A stretch of DNA of 64,000 nt from Hymenobacter sedentarius. GTDB lineage: Bacteria > Bacteroidota > Bacteroidia > Cytophagales > Hymenobacteraceae. A program made the translations under genes and the position numbers. The notes beneath the pieces are model-generated. The model was given only the letters and a program-made list of their open reading frames with translations, made no database searches and was not told where the DNA came from. This document shows, one piece after another, positions 53,068 through 61,636 of the stretch (position 1 is the stretch's first letter; every line of letters starts with the position of its first letter). The stretch is from assembly GCF_001507645.1 (NCBI RefSeq), contig NZ_CP013909.1:1984001-2048000 (forward strand). Direction: 5' to 3'.

Positions 53068-53116
53068 TTCACTGCCCTGCGGCAGCCTTTTTGCGTTTCC
53101 GCCTTAGCGACGCTAA

Positions 53117-53638
53117 CTAGTGGCCATAGCTCACCACGCGCGTAATCTTCCACGTGTCTTCCTGGCGCTGCCACAGCATCACGAATTTGAAATTGCCGCA
53201 ATCGTCGCAGCCATTTTCAACGTGGCAAAACCGGTGGATTCCAATGTGTATGGCCCCGTAGTCTTTGATAGGATAAACCTCCAGGCTGCCTGGCACCAGC
53301 GTGCGGGTAATGTCGGGGGGTTGGGCAAACATGCGCACAAACCCTTCCTTGGTTTGGCTGAAGTTGCTGAGGCCGCCTTTGTCGTGGTAGAATTCTAGGT
53401 TTTCGGCAAAGTAGGACATGAGCTTGTCGACGTCCTTGGCATTGAAGGCGGCAAACATCTCTACGTCGAGCTTGGCTACTTGTTGGTACAGCTCATCTTT
53501 GGCCACTGGCTGTGGAGCCGGAGCTACCGTTGGCTGGGGTGGCTGGGCAGTCCCCTTCTTATGCCGGCTGCTTTGGCCGTAAACTGTGCCGCTGGCACAG
53601 GCAAAAAGCAGCAAAAAGGCTACGATTGTGCTTCGCAT
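53117..53638 (-). CDS. Exported NTF2-like protein (DUF4440-type)
   Basis: A 173-residue protein with a signal peptide (MRSTIVAFLLLFACASGTVYGQ), a Pro-rich linker and an NTF2-like domain (about 55-173): LDVEMFAAFNAKDVDKLMSYFAENLEFYHDKGG, GFVRMFAQPPDI, HIGIHRFCH and NFKFVMLWQRQEDTWKITRVVSYGH. Such alpha+beta barrels bind small ligands or act as SnoaL-like enzymes; no catalytic residue is obvious. The start at 53638 gives the signal peptide; the frame continues to 53725 without one. Confidence 0.8.
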   Translation of the reverse strand: MRSTIVAFLLLFACASGTVYGQSSRHKKGTAQPPQPTVAPAPQPVAKDELYQQVAKLDVEMFAAFNAKDVDKLMSYFAENLEFYHDKGGLSNFSQTKEGFVRMFAQPPDITRTLVPGSLEVYPIKDYGAIHIGIHRFCHVENGCDDCGNFKFVMLWQRQEDTWKITRVVSYGH

Positions 53639-53836
53639 AAAAAAGGTCAAGACTAGTGGTTGAGCTGAATAACTGGCTCCATAAGGGGTGAACGGAGTAG
53701 TAATGAAAGATAATAGTATACCCACAGGATAGGTACTTCATTCGAAAACCACTGCACCCGACTGCATACACCATCCGTTTCCCCCAAACTGTTGAATGTG
53801 ATGAATGGGCCATTCAACGGTTGATTGCTACAAACT

Positions 53837-53875
53837 AAAAAGAGGCAGCAACTCCTGCTGGAGCTGCTGCCTCTT
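53837..53875 (-). terminator. Terminator after the DUF805 gene
   Basis: AGAGGCAGCA / TGCTGCCTCT arms, with a smaller hairpin in the loop. On the minus strand it is followed by CTTTTTAG, 20 bases after the DUF805 stop. Confidence 0.72.
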
Positions 53876-53894
53876 CTGATATTGAGCTACCGGC

Positions 53895-54260
53895 TTAGAA
53901 GGCCAAAACTCCTTCTTTGGGGTCGGGGCCGTATTCGTTATCGTCGCGGGTGCCTTCGGTGCAGAAAAGCACCAGCAACCAGATAGCGCCGACCAGCGGC
54001 ACCAGCGCGATGAACATAAACCAGCCGCTCTTGCCCACATCGTGCAGCCTTCTAATGCCCACAGCCAGACTGGGAATGAGCAAAGCGAGAGCGTACAGAC
54101 CAGAGATAGCGCCGCTGCCAGCGCCAGCAAACACGTAGTCGGCTACTCCAGCTACCAGGGAAAAAAGAATGTTAAACAAGACAAACATCCAGTACTCTCT
54201 CCGGCGAGCGCGGCCGCTAAAGACGGCGTAGTTTCTTAGGGCTTGTAAAAAGTATTCCAT
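53895..54260 (-). CDS. DUF805-family membrane protein
   Basis: A 121-residue integral membrane protein. N-terminal FSGRARRREYWMFVLFNILF is the DUF805 signature, followed by helices at about 28-50 and 60-75, the AVGIRRLHDVGKSGWF motif and a last helix (FIALVPLVGAIWLLVLFC). The tail GTRDDNEYGPDP is also conserved in the family. Its role is unknown; the protein is small and has no enzyme motif. It is monocistronic with its own terminator. Confidence 0.92.
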   Translation of the reverse strand: MEYFLQALRNYAVFSGRARRREYWMFVLFNILFSLVAGVADYVFAGAGSGAISGLYALALLIPSLAVGIRRLHDVGKSGWFMFIALVPLVGAIWLLVLFCTEGTRDDNEYGPDPKEGVLAF

Positions 54261-54614
54261 TCACAAATTGGGCTAACGTTCCTACTCGTGAGGCTTTTCG
54301 GCGACGCCCCGTTTTTTTGAGTGGGGTCTGGGCTCCACTGGCTGTCACCGTTCAATAGCGCTGGCAAAAGGGGTAGTGCTTTAAACTGGCGACTAAACAG
54401 CGGGCAAGATAGAGCTTGATTTCAATATTTACCTATTGCTTAAAAAATCGCGGTAACTGATACTATTTGCTTGGCATTATCCACGAAAAAAGTTGTTTCG
54501 GACGAAGCCAGGGCGACTTTCCTGACAGAAGCAGTAGAAACGGCCAGTGGCCCAAACGGCCGCCGGGCCCCGCTTGGTAACGTAATGAATGAAAGCCTAT
54601 TAAGCCTATAATTC
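54261..54614. other. Intergenic region between divergent genes
   Basis: About 350 bases holding the upstream DNA of both the DUF805 gene and the DAC-like gene, with a TTGGGCTAAC motif at 54268. No further gene, repeat or clear promoter box was recognised. Confidence 0.5.
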
Positions 54615-55748
54615 ATGCTAGCAATGCACTCCGAACCCACTTATCTGACGGCGCGCATGGCCGCGCCCATGATTGAAGCCCACTTTGCGCGGCACCGGGC
54701 GGCTATTTCGGAAAAGGTACACCGGCTGGCGCCGCCACCCGAAAGCCATTGCGTGGAAGCCATCATCGACGTGGCTTTCTGGGCCAGCTTGCGCCGGGAA
54801 GAGGGGCACCTGCCCCGCATATCGTTGGCGCTGCTGCCGCCCGAGCACGCCCGGCAGCCGCTGATGCTGGGCCAGCGCCGCCGCCTCACGCCCTACAACC
54901 TGCTGAAGCTGGCGCCCGCCGTCGAGCAGCCCGGCATCCACCTGGGCGTGTGGCACGACGCCGAGGGGCTTCACGTCTGGGGCACGGCCACCAGCATTCC
55001 GCCGCTGTGCTTTGTGCTGGAAGTGGTAGAAGCCGGCCTGCTGGTGGTGAAGCACTCCCGCGCCGGCGGGCTTGGCAAGTACGTGAACGTGGCCGTGCTG
55101 CGCGGCGACCGGCTGCAGCTCGTGGACGAAGGCAACGTGGGCCTGAGCGACTGCCCCGCCCTGCAGGCTTTCTTGCCCGGCCGCAGCCTGCCCACCGGCA
55201 GCGGCGAAATCGACCACGTGCTGCTGGGGCTGGCGGCCGCCATGCGCGCCCACGGCCGTGGCGGCCTGGTGCTGGTGGTGCCGCCCGGCTCAAGCCAGTG
55301 GCAGGAGTCGGTGGTGCAACCCATTACCTACCTCGTCGACCCCGCCTACAAAAGCATCCGGGCCGGGCGCCCGGGGCCCGCCAGGCGGCGGCCCGACCAG
55401 CCGCGCCCCAACATCGGGGTGGTGGGCGGCTTCACGGCCATCGACGGGGCCACGGTGATTACGCAGGAGTACCACCTGCTGGCGTTCGGCGCCAAGGTAA
55501 CCCGGGCCAAGGGCAGCAGCACCGTCGACAAGCTGGTGCTGACCAGGCCCGTGGTGGGCCGCGAGCCCGTGCACCTGCACCCGGCCCAATACGGCGGCAC
55601 CCGGCACCTGGCCGCGGCCCAGTTCGTGCATGACCAGCACGACTCCCTGGCCCTGGTGGCTTCCCAAGACGGCTTTTTTACCGTGTTCGCGTGGTCCGAA
55701 GCCCTGCAAATGGTGCACGCCCACCGGATAGACGTGCTGCTGTTGTAG
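54615..55748 (+). CDS. DAC-like protein with N-terminal sensor-type region (second)
   Basis: A 377-residue protein. The C-terminal 100 residues resemble the DAC domain: DGATVI at 277, then GTRHLAAAQFVHDQHDSLALVASQDGFFTV from 328, in which RHL stands in place of the RHR motif. The first 270 residues look like a DACN-type sensor domain, without membrane segments. In the family DGA and RHR bind ATP; the RHL change may lower activity, so this may be a cyclase or a nucleotide sensor. ATG at 54615 is used; 54624 is equally possible. It is monocistronic. Confidence 0.7.
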   Translation: MLAMHSEPTYLTARMAAPMIEAHFARHRAAISEKVHRLAPPPESHCVEAIIDVAFWASLRREEGHLPRISLALLPPEHARQPLMLGQRRRLTPYNLLKLAPAVEQPGIHLGVWHDAEGLHVWGTATSIPPLCFVLEVVEAGLLVVKHSRAGGLGKYVNVAVLRGDRLQLVDEGNVGLSDCPALQAFLPGRSLPTGSGEIDHVLLGLAAAMRAHGRGGLVLVVPPGSSQWQESVVQPITYLVDPAYKSIRAGRPGPARRRPDQPRPNIGVVGGFTAIDGATVITQEYHLLAFGAKVTRAKGSSTVDKLVLTRPVVGREPVHLHPAQYGGTRHLAAAQFVHDQHDSLALVASQDGFFTVFAWSEALQMVHAHRIDVLLL

Positions 55749-56016
55749 CACCCGCTGCTTTGGTGTCCGGAATCTGGTGGTGACCAACCTCGGTGCAGCA
55801 ACCGTGGGGTATTTTATCTGGAAAACCCAGCCCAAGCAACTGAACAGTAGCCACCCTAACGGTGCTTTTGAAAGGAGGTGCCCTGACAAAAGCAAAACCT
55901 TCTGCGCACGCCTTGCGAATACCATGGTGCGCCGGGCCCAAGTGCCCACGGGTGCTGCATTGCCCAGCGCATTAGATCTTTACTTCACTTGGCACTGTAC
56001 TTCACTCTCCACGACT

Positions 56017-56373
56017 ATGGGCAAAGGCAAAAAGAAGAACTCGAAAAAAGACCAGGTTGCGGACGATTTGCTGGACGCCGCGGCCCTGTCGGTCAAGAAG
56101 TTTCGCAAGGTCACGAAGCAGATAACCAAGCTGAGCACTGGCCAGAAGATTGTGGGTGGCATTGTGCTGATTGCCGCGGGCCTTACCTATCTGGCCAAGC
56201 AGGACTTCGACGCCGACGAAACCCCGGCTCCGGAAGCTCATGGCCACGACCACGCGCTAGCCCACCACCACAAAGACAAGCCCTTCGCGGTAGAAGAGCA
56301 TGCGGCGTCCGATGAGGCAGGCCATGCCCCCCGAAAAACCAGAAAAAGCATCGCGGCCAAGCACGAAAGCTAA
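56017..56373 (+). CDS. Small basic single-pass protein, His-rich tail (tandem paralogue 1)
   Basis: A 118-residue protein: a lysine-rich N-terminus (MGKGKKKNSKK), an amphipathic region, one membrane-length segment (IVGGIVLIAAGLTYLAK, about 46-62) and a His/Asp-rich tail (HGHDHALAHHHKDK). The segment LSTGQKIVGGIVLIAAGLTYL is clearly related to LSTTKKIVGGAALLALGWNYL in the next gene, so the two are paralogues. I do not recognise a family. The frame is open upstream to 55777, but ATG 56017 matches its paralogue's start. Confidence 0.65.
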   Translation: MGKGKKKNSKKDQVADDLLDAAALSVKKFRKVTKQITKLSTGQKIVGGIVLIAAGLTYLAKQDFDADETPAPEAHGHDHALAHHHKDKPFAVEEHAASDEAGHAPRKTRKSIAAKHES

Positions 56374-56484
56374 CCCTTTTAAACTCCATCGCCTGCGCTT
56401 TGCCGTTTCACCAGCCCCGCGCACCGGGCATTGGGCCCCGATGCGCACTTCATAACCCGTCATCTTTCACTTCAACAAAACGCC

Positions 56485-56751
56485 ATGAAAAAGACTAAAA
56501 AAGCCAAAGCGGCGAAGAAGCGCACCTTGCTGGGCGGCGCTACCAAATCCCTCAAAAAATTGGGCAAAGGCACGGCCAACGGCATTGGCGGGCTCAGCAC
56601 GACCAAGAAAATAGTTGGCGGCGCGGCCCTGCTGGCCCTGGGCTGGAACTACCTCAGCAAGCGCCGCAACAAGAAGACCACCAATGCCAATGCGACCGCC
56701 GCCGAGATGCACCTGAATGCGATGGACGGAAACGAAGAGAACCAGGCCTAG
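56485..56751 (+). CDS. Small basic single-pass protein (tandem paralogue 2)
   Basis: An 88-residue protein: MKKTKKAKAAKKRT, then LLGGATKSLKKLGKGTANGIGG, the membrane-length segment KIVGGAALLALGWNYLSK (about 41-58) and a polar Asn/Thr-rich tail. It lies 111 bases after its paralogue and lacks the His-rich tail. The frame is open to 56431, but the Met at 56485 fits the paralogue. Its function is unknown; a strong terminator follows. Confidence 0.68.
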   Translation: MKKTKKAKAAKKRTLLGGATKSLKKLGKGTANGIGGLSTTKKIVGGAALLALGWNYLSKRRNKKTTNANATAAEMHLNAMDGNEENQA

Positions 56752-56788
56752 TGCAAGGTAAGCTCCTGCAGTGGGTTGATTGAAAACG

Positions 56789-56825
56789 AAAAGCGGCGGA
56801 TGCTCATTGAGCATCCGCCGCTTTT
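56789..56825. terminator. Terminator between convergent genes
   Basis: AAAAGCGGCGGATGCTCA and its inverse meet at a one- or two-base centre; the right side ends in TTTTT. It can serve the plus-strand paralogue pair and the minus-strand cold-shock gene ending at 56846. Confidence 0.85.
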
Positions 56826-56845
56826 TCAGTTTTATGTAGGGCGAA

Positions 56846-57340
56846 CTAGGCAGCGGGCGCGGCCGGCGCCGGGGGCGGCGTCGCGCTGGCAATTTTCACG
56901 CGCACGGCGTTGGGGCCTTTGGGGCCCATCTCCACTTCAAACGTTACTTTGTCGTTTTCGCCGATGGGGCCGCCGGCCAGGCCGTTGGCGTGCACGAAAA
57001 TGCTCTCCTGCGTCTGCTGGTCCTTGATAAAGCCGTAGCCTTTCGATTCGTTGAAGAAGCTCACGATGCCGGTACGCACCGGGTCCACGTCGTCTTCGGC
57101 CGTGCGCCGGGCCACCCCAATCTGAATATCCTCGTCTTTGATGATGCGCTTCTTCTTGGGGTCGGGCGGAGTAGCGGAGATGTTGCCATCTTCGTCTACG
57201 TACGCCAACATGTCTTCCAGCGGCTGGCCCGATTTGGCGTTGGCCTGGCGCTCCGCTTTGCGCTCTTCCTTCTCGGTCTTCTTCTTGGCCCGCTTTTTCT
57301 CGTTGTCCTTTTTACCAAAAGTCTCTTGTGACCTACCCAT
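56846..57340 (-). CDS. Cold-shock domain protein with charged N-terminal extension
   Basis: A 164-residue RNA/ssDNA-binding protein. The first 30 residues are Lys/Glu-rich (NEKKRAKKKTEKEERKAERQ), residues about 88-150 form the cold-shock domain with RNP1 KGYGFI and RNP2 SIFVH, and the tail is Ala/Pro-rich. Classic CspA proteins are about 70 residues; the extended form is common in Bacteroidota. It probably acts in cold or stress adaptation as an RNA chaperone. It has its own start region between convergent and co-oriented neighbours. Confidence 0.9.
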   Translation of the reverse strand: MGRSQETFGKKDNEKKRAKKKTEKEERKAERQANAKSGQPLEDMLAYVDEDGNISATPPDPKKKRIIKDEDIQIGVARRTAEDDVDPVRTGIVSFFNESKGYGFIKDQQTQESIFVHANGLAGGPIGENDKVTFEVEMGPKGPNAVRVKIASATPPPAPAAPAA

Positions 57341-57454
57341 AGTTTTGTGCTGCTAAATCGTTGTATCTGTTTTTCCTAATCGAAGTAGACGGACAAAACA
57401 GAGGAGTGGATTGCGACGAAGATACGCAATATTAAGGCGCCTTCACCGGCCCAG

Positions 57455-58429
57455 CTAGCTAATATTCGCCCACCGTTCCGCTTGCCACGCGGCTTGTTGC
57501 GCCGGCGTGAGAAAAGTCCAGGCCACGAGCCGGCTTTTTTTCTGCCCCTGGGCCATGTCGATGGTGCGCACGGCGGTGGCGCCGGCCGTTTTTAGGGCCC
57601 GGTACACGCCCGGCAACGTTTCTTTTTTCGAAACCAATGACGTGTACCAGTAGCAGGAGCGGGGCCGCCGGCCGCTTTCCTGCACCATGCGCCGAATGAA
57701 GGAAGCCTCGCCGCCTTCGCACCACAGCTCGTTGTTTTGCCCGCCAAAGTTCAGGGCCGGCCGGGGCCCGCGCGCGGTGCCCAGGTTGCTGGTTTTGCGT
57801 TGGCTGCCGGCTGCCGCCGCCGCGGCCGAGGCATGAAACGGCGGGTTGCACATGGTGAGGTCAAACAACTCGCCGGCTTGGATGAGGCCATCGAAAATGC
57901 GGGTGCGGGCGGGTTGCAGCCGGCACTCGATGGCGCCAGCCAGGCCGGGGTTGGCTGCCTCAATCTGCTGGGCGGCGCGCACGGCCACGCCGTCCACATC
58001 GGAACCCACGAAGTGCCAGCCGTACTCGCGCCGCCCGATGATGGGGTAAATGCAGTTGGCGCCCACGCCCACGTCGAGCACCGTGATTTCTTCGCCGGGT
58101 GGCAGGGTGCCGCCGTTGCTTTCGGCCAGTAAATCGGCCAGGTAATGCACGTAGTCGGCCCGGCCGGGGATGGGCGGGCATAGGTAGCCCTTGGGAATGT
58201 CCCAGTACTCGATGCCGTAGAACTGCCGCAGCAGGGCCCGGTTCAGGGCCTTGACGGCGGCGGGGTTGGCAAAATCAATGGAGAGGTTGCCGTAGTGGTT
58301 GGGCTGCACGAAAGCGGCGAGCTCGGGGCTGCGCTGGGTCAGCTGCGGGAAATCGTAGGGCGCGCGGTGCGGGTTGCGCGGGTGCAGTTGGTCTTTTTCG
58401 GGAGCAGGAGCGGGGAGCGGGGGCTTCAT
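57455..58429 (-). CDS. rlmF: 23S rRNA (adenine1618-N6)-methyltransferase
   Basis: SAM-dependent methyltransferase that modifies A1618 of 23S rRNA. The 324-residue protein begins with the RlmF lead segment (LHPRNPHRAPYDFPQL), has the SAM-binding VLDVGVGANCIYPIIG (about 115-130), SDVD at about 143 and the catalytic NPPF (about 195) shared by N6-adenine methyltransferases, followed by ALNFGGQNNELWCEGGE. All are characteristic of RlmF. It is the first of three minus-strand genes here, with 64 bases to the next one. Confidence 0.93.
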   Translation of the reverse strand: MKPPLPAPAPEKDQLHPRNPHRAPYDFPQLTQRSPELAAFVQPNHYGNLSIDFANPAAVKALNRALLRQFYGIEYWDIPKGYLCPPIPGRADYVHYLADLLAESNGGTLPPGEEITVLDVGVGANCIYPIIGRREYGWHFVGSDVDGVAVRAAQQIEAANPGLAGAIECRLQPARTRIFDGLIQAGELFDLTMCNPPFHASAAAAAAGSQRKTSNLGTARGPRPALNFGGQNNELWCEGGEASFIRRMVQESGRRPRSCYWYTSLVSKKETLPGVYRALKTAGATAVRTIDMAQGQKKSRLVAWTFLTPAQQAAWQAERWANIS

Positions 58430-58493
58430 AGGGCGGGGCGTTGGGACCGCAAAGGTACCGGCCCGGGCCGCCGCATGGGTGGGCCGGTGTTTC

Positions 58494-59327
58494 TCAAATG
58501 GTTTTATACAAGTACCACCCGTCGCCCAGCGACTTGAGCACGATGAGGCGGTCAGGGCTCATGGCCGGGAGCAGGGCGGCTTGCGGCTGGTAGAGCAGGC
58601 CCACGGTGCTGCTCACTTTGCCGCCGATGACGAACTCCAGGCAGCGCTCGCAGCCGGTTTGGCGGCGCGTTACCTGGGCCAGGTACAGCTTGCGGAGCAG
58701 GGCGTGTACGGCTGGGTCGGCGTTGGCGGCTTGCTCGGCGGTGGCAGCCGGCGCGGTGGGAGCGAAGTACTTGCCGGCTTGCACGAGGCGCAGGACTTTC
58801 TGGAAATCAGCCCGGTTGCGGGCAAAATGCGCGGCAATGTCGGCGTCGGCACTGGTCCAGAGCCGGAGGTTGCCCAGGGTGAAGGCGTGGCTGGCGTCGG
58901 GGTGCTTCTGGTCGTACTCGGCTACGGCGGCCGGGGGCATGGCCGCGAGCAGCTCCACCATGGGCGGCCCGAGGTGCGTCATGGCCAGGCTGCGAATGGC
59001 CAGCAGCTTCCAGGCCCCGGCTTCTTTGCCGAAATGCAGGTAAAAGTCTTTGCGGTCCAGTGAGTCGCGTAGCTCCACGGCCACCACCGCGGTAGTGGGG
59101 CCCTGCTGCACCAACTGGCACACGCGCTGCAGCCGCGCCGGAATCTGCTGGCCCAGGGTTTCGTGCTTGGCCTGGCCGGCGGCTTCGCAGCAGAGGTAGT
59201 CCTTCATGTCGGGCCAGCCGGCCGGGGCCACAAACTGCTCGGCAATCTGCAGGGGCTCGAGCGGCACCCAATTGCCGAGAACCACTTGCGGCAGCCACAA
59301 ACACAGGACCAGGAAAAAGTGCTTCAT
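58494..59327 (-). CDS. Exported hypothetical protein
   Basis: A 277-residue protein with a signal peptide (MKHFFLVLCLWLPQVVLG). The mature part is mostly helical, with KDYLCCEAAGQAKHETLGQQ near the start, a mixed middle (FYLHFGKEAGAWKLLAIRSL) and near the end CERCLEFVIGGKVSSTVGLLY, where two cysteines (GCERCLE) are adjacent to a hydrophobic strand. I do not recognise a family. The start at 59327 gives the signal peptide; the frame is open to 59453, where the added residues look non-coding. Confidence 0.65.
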   Translation of the reverse strand: MKHFFLVLCLWLPQVVLGNWVPLEPLQIAEQFVAPAGWPDMKDYLCCEAAGQAKHETLGQQIPARLQRVCQLVQQGPTTAVVAVELRDSLDRKDFYLHFGKEAGAWKLLAIRSLAMTHLGPPMVELLAAMPPAAVAEYDQKHPDASHAFTLGNLRLWTSADADIAAHFARNRADFQKVLRLVQAGKYFAPTAPAATAEQAANADPAVHALLRKLYLAQVTRRQTGCERCLEFVIGGKVSSTVGLLYQPQAALLPAMSPDRLIVLKSLGDGWYLYKTI

Positions 59328-59494
59328 AAGTAAACCTAACCCCAATACGCGCCGGTTTGATTCCGGCCGCACGCGGTATGACCGTAGTGGTGCGGCCTTC
59401 GCGTCTCGGTGTCCGCGCCGTTTGGGAATCGTGAAACCCTCCTCGTTCAACAACGCGACCCGGTGGGGGCGTCCTTACACCCTTACGAGTAAAC

Positions 59495-60511
59495 TCAACC
59501 CCCTCTGCGCCGGGGCGCGGGTCCTTTGCTGCGCCCGCCGGCGCCGGTTTTGCCTGTGGAGGCGGGACGGCTGCCGGTGGCGCTGGGGCCCTTGCTCTTG
59601 GGCCGGGCCGCGCCGCCGGGGCTAGCCTTAGCCGGGCGCTTGCCGGAGCCAGGGGCCGCCGCTTTGTCGGGGCGGGGGCCCCACCAGCCGTTGGCGGAGG
59701 GGTTCTTTTGCGTGGGCGGGCCGGACTTGGGGCGCCGGTCGACGGCCGGGGTCTTGGGGGCGCGCTTCACGCCCGAGGCATCTTCGGTGCCGCTCGATTT
59801 TTCCACCATTTTCATGATGCCGGCCAACTCGGTTGGGGTGAGCTCGCGCCAGTCGCCCACAGGCAGGCCCTTCAGCGTCACGTTCATGATGCGCACGCGC
59901 TCTAGCTTGGTTACTTCGTAGCCGAAGTGCTCCACCATGCGGCGAATCTGGCGGTTGAGGCCCTGCACCAGCGTGATGCGGAAGATGTAGGGCGTCTCTT
60001 TCTGAATGAGGCAGGGCTTGGTGACGGTGCCCAGCATGGGAATGCCGTGGGCCATCTCGTCCAGCATCTGGTCGGAGAGGATGCGGTTCACGGTCACCAC
60101 ATATTCCTTCTCGTGCTTGTTGCCGGCGCGCAGGATTTTGTTCACGATGTCGCCGTCGCTGGTCAGAAATATCAGGCCCGAGGAGTCCTTGTCGAGCCGG
60201 CCGATGGGGAACACGCGGGCCGCATGGTTCACGTAGTCTACAATATTGCCGCGCACGCCGGGCTCTGAGGTGCTGGTGATGCCCACCGGCTTGTTGAAGG
60301 CCAGGTACACGGCGTCTTCGGCCTGCTTGGGCTCCAGCTTGTGGCCGTTCACGGTCACGCGGTCGCGGGCGCGCACTTGGTCGCCCACCCCGGCTGGCTT
60401 GCCGTTGATGAGCACCAAGCCCTGCTCGATGAAGCGGTCGGCTTCGCGGCGCGAGCACAGGCCGCTTTCGCTGATGAATTTATTGAGGCGGGTGGAGGAG
60501 GCAAGGGGCAT
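59495..60511 (-). CDS. rluF: 23S rRNA pseudouridine synthase (RluF-like) with disordered tail
   Basis: RsuA/RluB/E/F-class enzyme that makes pseudouridine in 23S rRNA. An S4 domain at 6-65 ([21 protein letters not shown]) is followed by the catalytic domain with Asp in [14 protein letters not shown] and by [17 protein letters not shown]; the ITSTSEPGV segment is typical of RluF. The last 90 residues are a low-complexity basic Pro/Gly/Lys tail, common in Bacteroidota RluF/RluB proteins and likely disordered RNA-binding sequence. RluF or RluB is not separable by eye. Confidence 0.88.
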   Translation of the reverse strand: MPLASSTRLNKFISESGLCSRREADRFIEQGLVLINGKPAGVGDQVRARDRVTVNGHKLEPKQAEDAVYLAFNKPVGITSTSEPGVRGNIVDYVNHAARVFPIGRLDKDSSGLIFLTSDGDIVNKILRAGNKHEKEYVVTVNRILSDQMLDEMAHGIPMLGTVTKPCLIQKETPYIFRITLVQGLNRQIRRMVEHFGYEVTKLERVRIMNVTLKGLPVGDWRELTPTELAGIMKMVEKSSGTEDASGVKRAPKTPAVDRRPKSGPPTQKNPSANGWWGPRPDKAAAPGSGKRPAKASPGGAARPKSKGPSATGSRPASTGKTGAGGRSKGPAPRRRGG

Positions 60512-60665
60512 CGGCGGACGGGGATAAGGCTAGCATAACGGGCTTCGGCCCGCAAGTTAGAAACTCCACCGCGGGCACTGCCCGGGCCCGGCTCGACAAT
60601 AACCCCGCCCCACCCGGCCCGTTAGCCCAAGACACCCCTTCCCATCCTTATTGCTAACCCTCGCT

Positions 60666-61529
60666 ATGGCAAACCAACCCACCACCCTGCCCCCGGAGCA
60701 CCAAAACCAGCAACCTGGCGTCGAGGCCGAAATGACGCCCATGCCCATCTACATTCGCCCCAGCTACCGGGGCAGCGACAAGCTCCTGGGTAAAGTAGCA
60801 CTCATCACGGGCGGCGACTCCGGCATAGGCCGGGCCGTGGCCGTGCACTACGCCCGCGAGGGGGCCGACGTGGCCATCACCTACCTGCCCCAGGAAGAGC
60901 AGGACGCCTACGACACCCGCCAGCTGTTGGAAGCCGAAGGCCGCCGCTGCCTCACGCTGCCCGGCGACCTGCGCGACCCCGGCTTCTGCCAGGACATTGT
61001 GGAGCGCACCGTGCAGGAGTTGGGCCGGCTCAATATCGTGGTGAACAACGCCGCCGAGCAATTCCCCAGCGCCGACCTGGCCGAGATATCCGACCAACAG
61101 TGGCGCGATACGTTCGACGTCAACTTCTTCTCGTTTGTGCGCGTGAGCCGGGCTGCGCTCAAGCACCTGAAAGCGGACGACTCCATCATCTGCACGTCCA
61201 GCATCAACGCCTACCGCGGCAACCAGCAACTGCTCGACTACTCGGCCACCAAGGGCGCCATCACGGTGTTTGTGCGCTCGCTGGCCCAGCAGCTGGCCGA
61301 GAAGAAAATCCGCGTCAATTCCGTGGCGCCCGGCCCCATCTGGACGCCGCTCATCCCGGCCAGCTTCCCGCCCGAGAAAGTGGGCACCTTCGGCAAAGAC
61401 ACCACCATGAAGCGCCCCGGCCAGCCCAGCGAAGTGGCCCCGGCCTACGTGTTTCTGGCCAGCGAAGACGCCTCGTACTTCACAGGCCAAACCCTGCACC
61501 CCAACGGCGGCGAAACCGTGAACACCTAA
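60666..61529 (+). CDS. Short-chain dehydrogenase/reductase (stress-type glucose-dehydrogenase-like)
   Basis: A 287-residue NAD(P)-dependent oxidoreductase of the classical-to-extended SDR type. N-terminal extension, then cofactor motif TGGDSGIG (about 50), NNAAEQ near 131, and the catalytic Ser (SSINAY), Tyr and Lys (YSATKG). The N-terminal leader PIYIRPSYRGSDKLLGKVALITGG and C-terminal TLHPNGGE match the YdaD/YhxC-type general stress SDRs of Bacillus and Bacteroidota. Substrate not known. ATG 60666 gives MANQPTT; an earlier start at 60651 is less likely. Confidence 0.9.
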   Translation: MANQPTTLPPEHQNQQPGVEAEMTPMPIYIRPSYRGSDKLLGKVALITGGDSGIGRAVAVHYAREGADVAITYLPQEEQDAYDTRQLLEAEGRRCLTLPGDLRDPGFCQDIVERTVQELGRLNIVVNNAAEQFPSADLAEISDQQWRDTFDVNFFSFVRVSRAALKHLKADDSIICTSSINAYRGNQQLLDYSATKGAITVFVRSLAQQLAEKKIRVNSVAPGPIWTPLIPASFPPEKVGTFGKDTTMKRPGQPSEVAPAYVFLASEDASYFTGQTLHPNGGETVNT

Positions 61530-61578
61530 GGCCGCATCATCACGCTGCTTATAACCCCGGCCTAAACCCAGCCGTATC

Positions 61579-61627
61579 AGCGGGCAAGCACTGCAACATA
61601 GCGGTGTTTGCCCGCTTACTTTTTTTG
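61579..61627 (+). terminator. Terminator after the SDR gene
   Basis: AGCGGGCAAGCAC / GTGTTTGCCCGCT, 13-base arms with one mismatch and a 12-base loop, followed by TACTTTTTTT. It ends just before the next ATG at 61637. Confidence 0.78.
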
Positions 61628-61636
61628 CAGTTCATC

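Larger units (their letters stand above)
51602..53071. other. AT-rich accessory island downstream of lpdA
   Basis: From 51602 to about 52300 the DNA is clearly AT-richer than the window; the composition rises again in the HEPN/MNT pair. The island holds a minus-strand orphan gene and the HEPN/MNT pair. CTGCCCTGCGGCA occurs at both edges (51539-51551 and 53072-53084), and the preceding 25 bases are also similar (the lpdA 3' end and the MNT 3' end). This suggests acquisition by insertion with a duplicated flank, though no integrase is present. The stretch 52160-52342 has no gene I can support. Confidence 0.6.

Noticed and set aside
59345..59370. CCGG-TTTGATT-CCGG looks like a tRNA T-stem and loop
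   Set aside because: The upstream 60 bases are coding sequence of the 277-residue gene and no cloverleaf forms on either strand.
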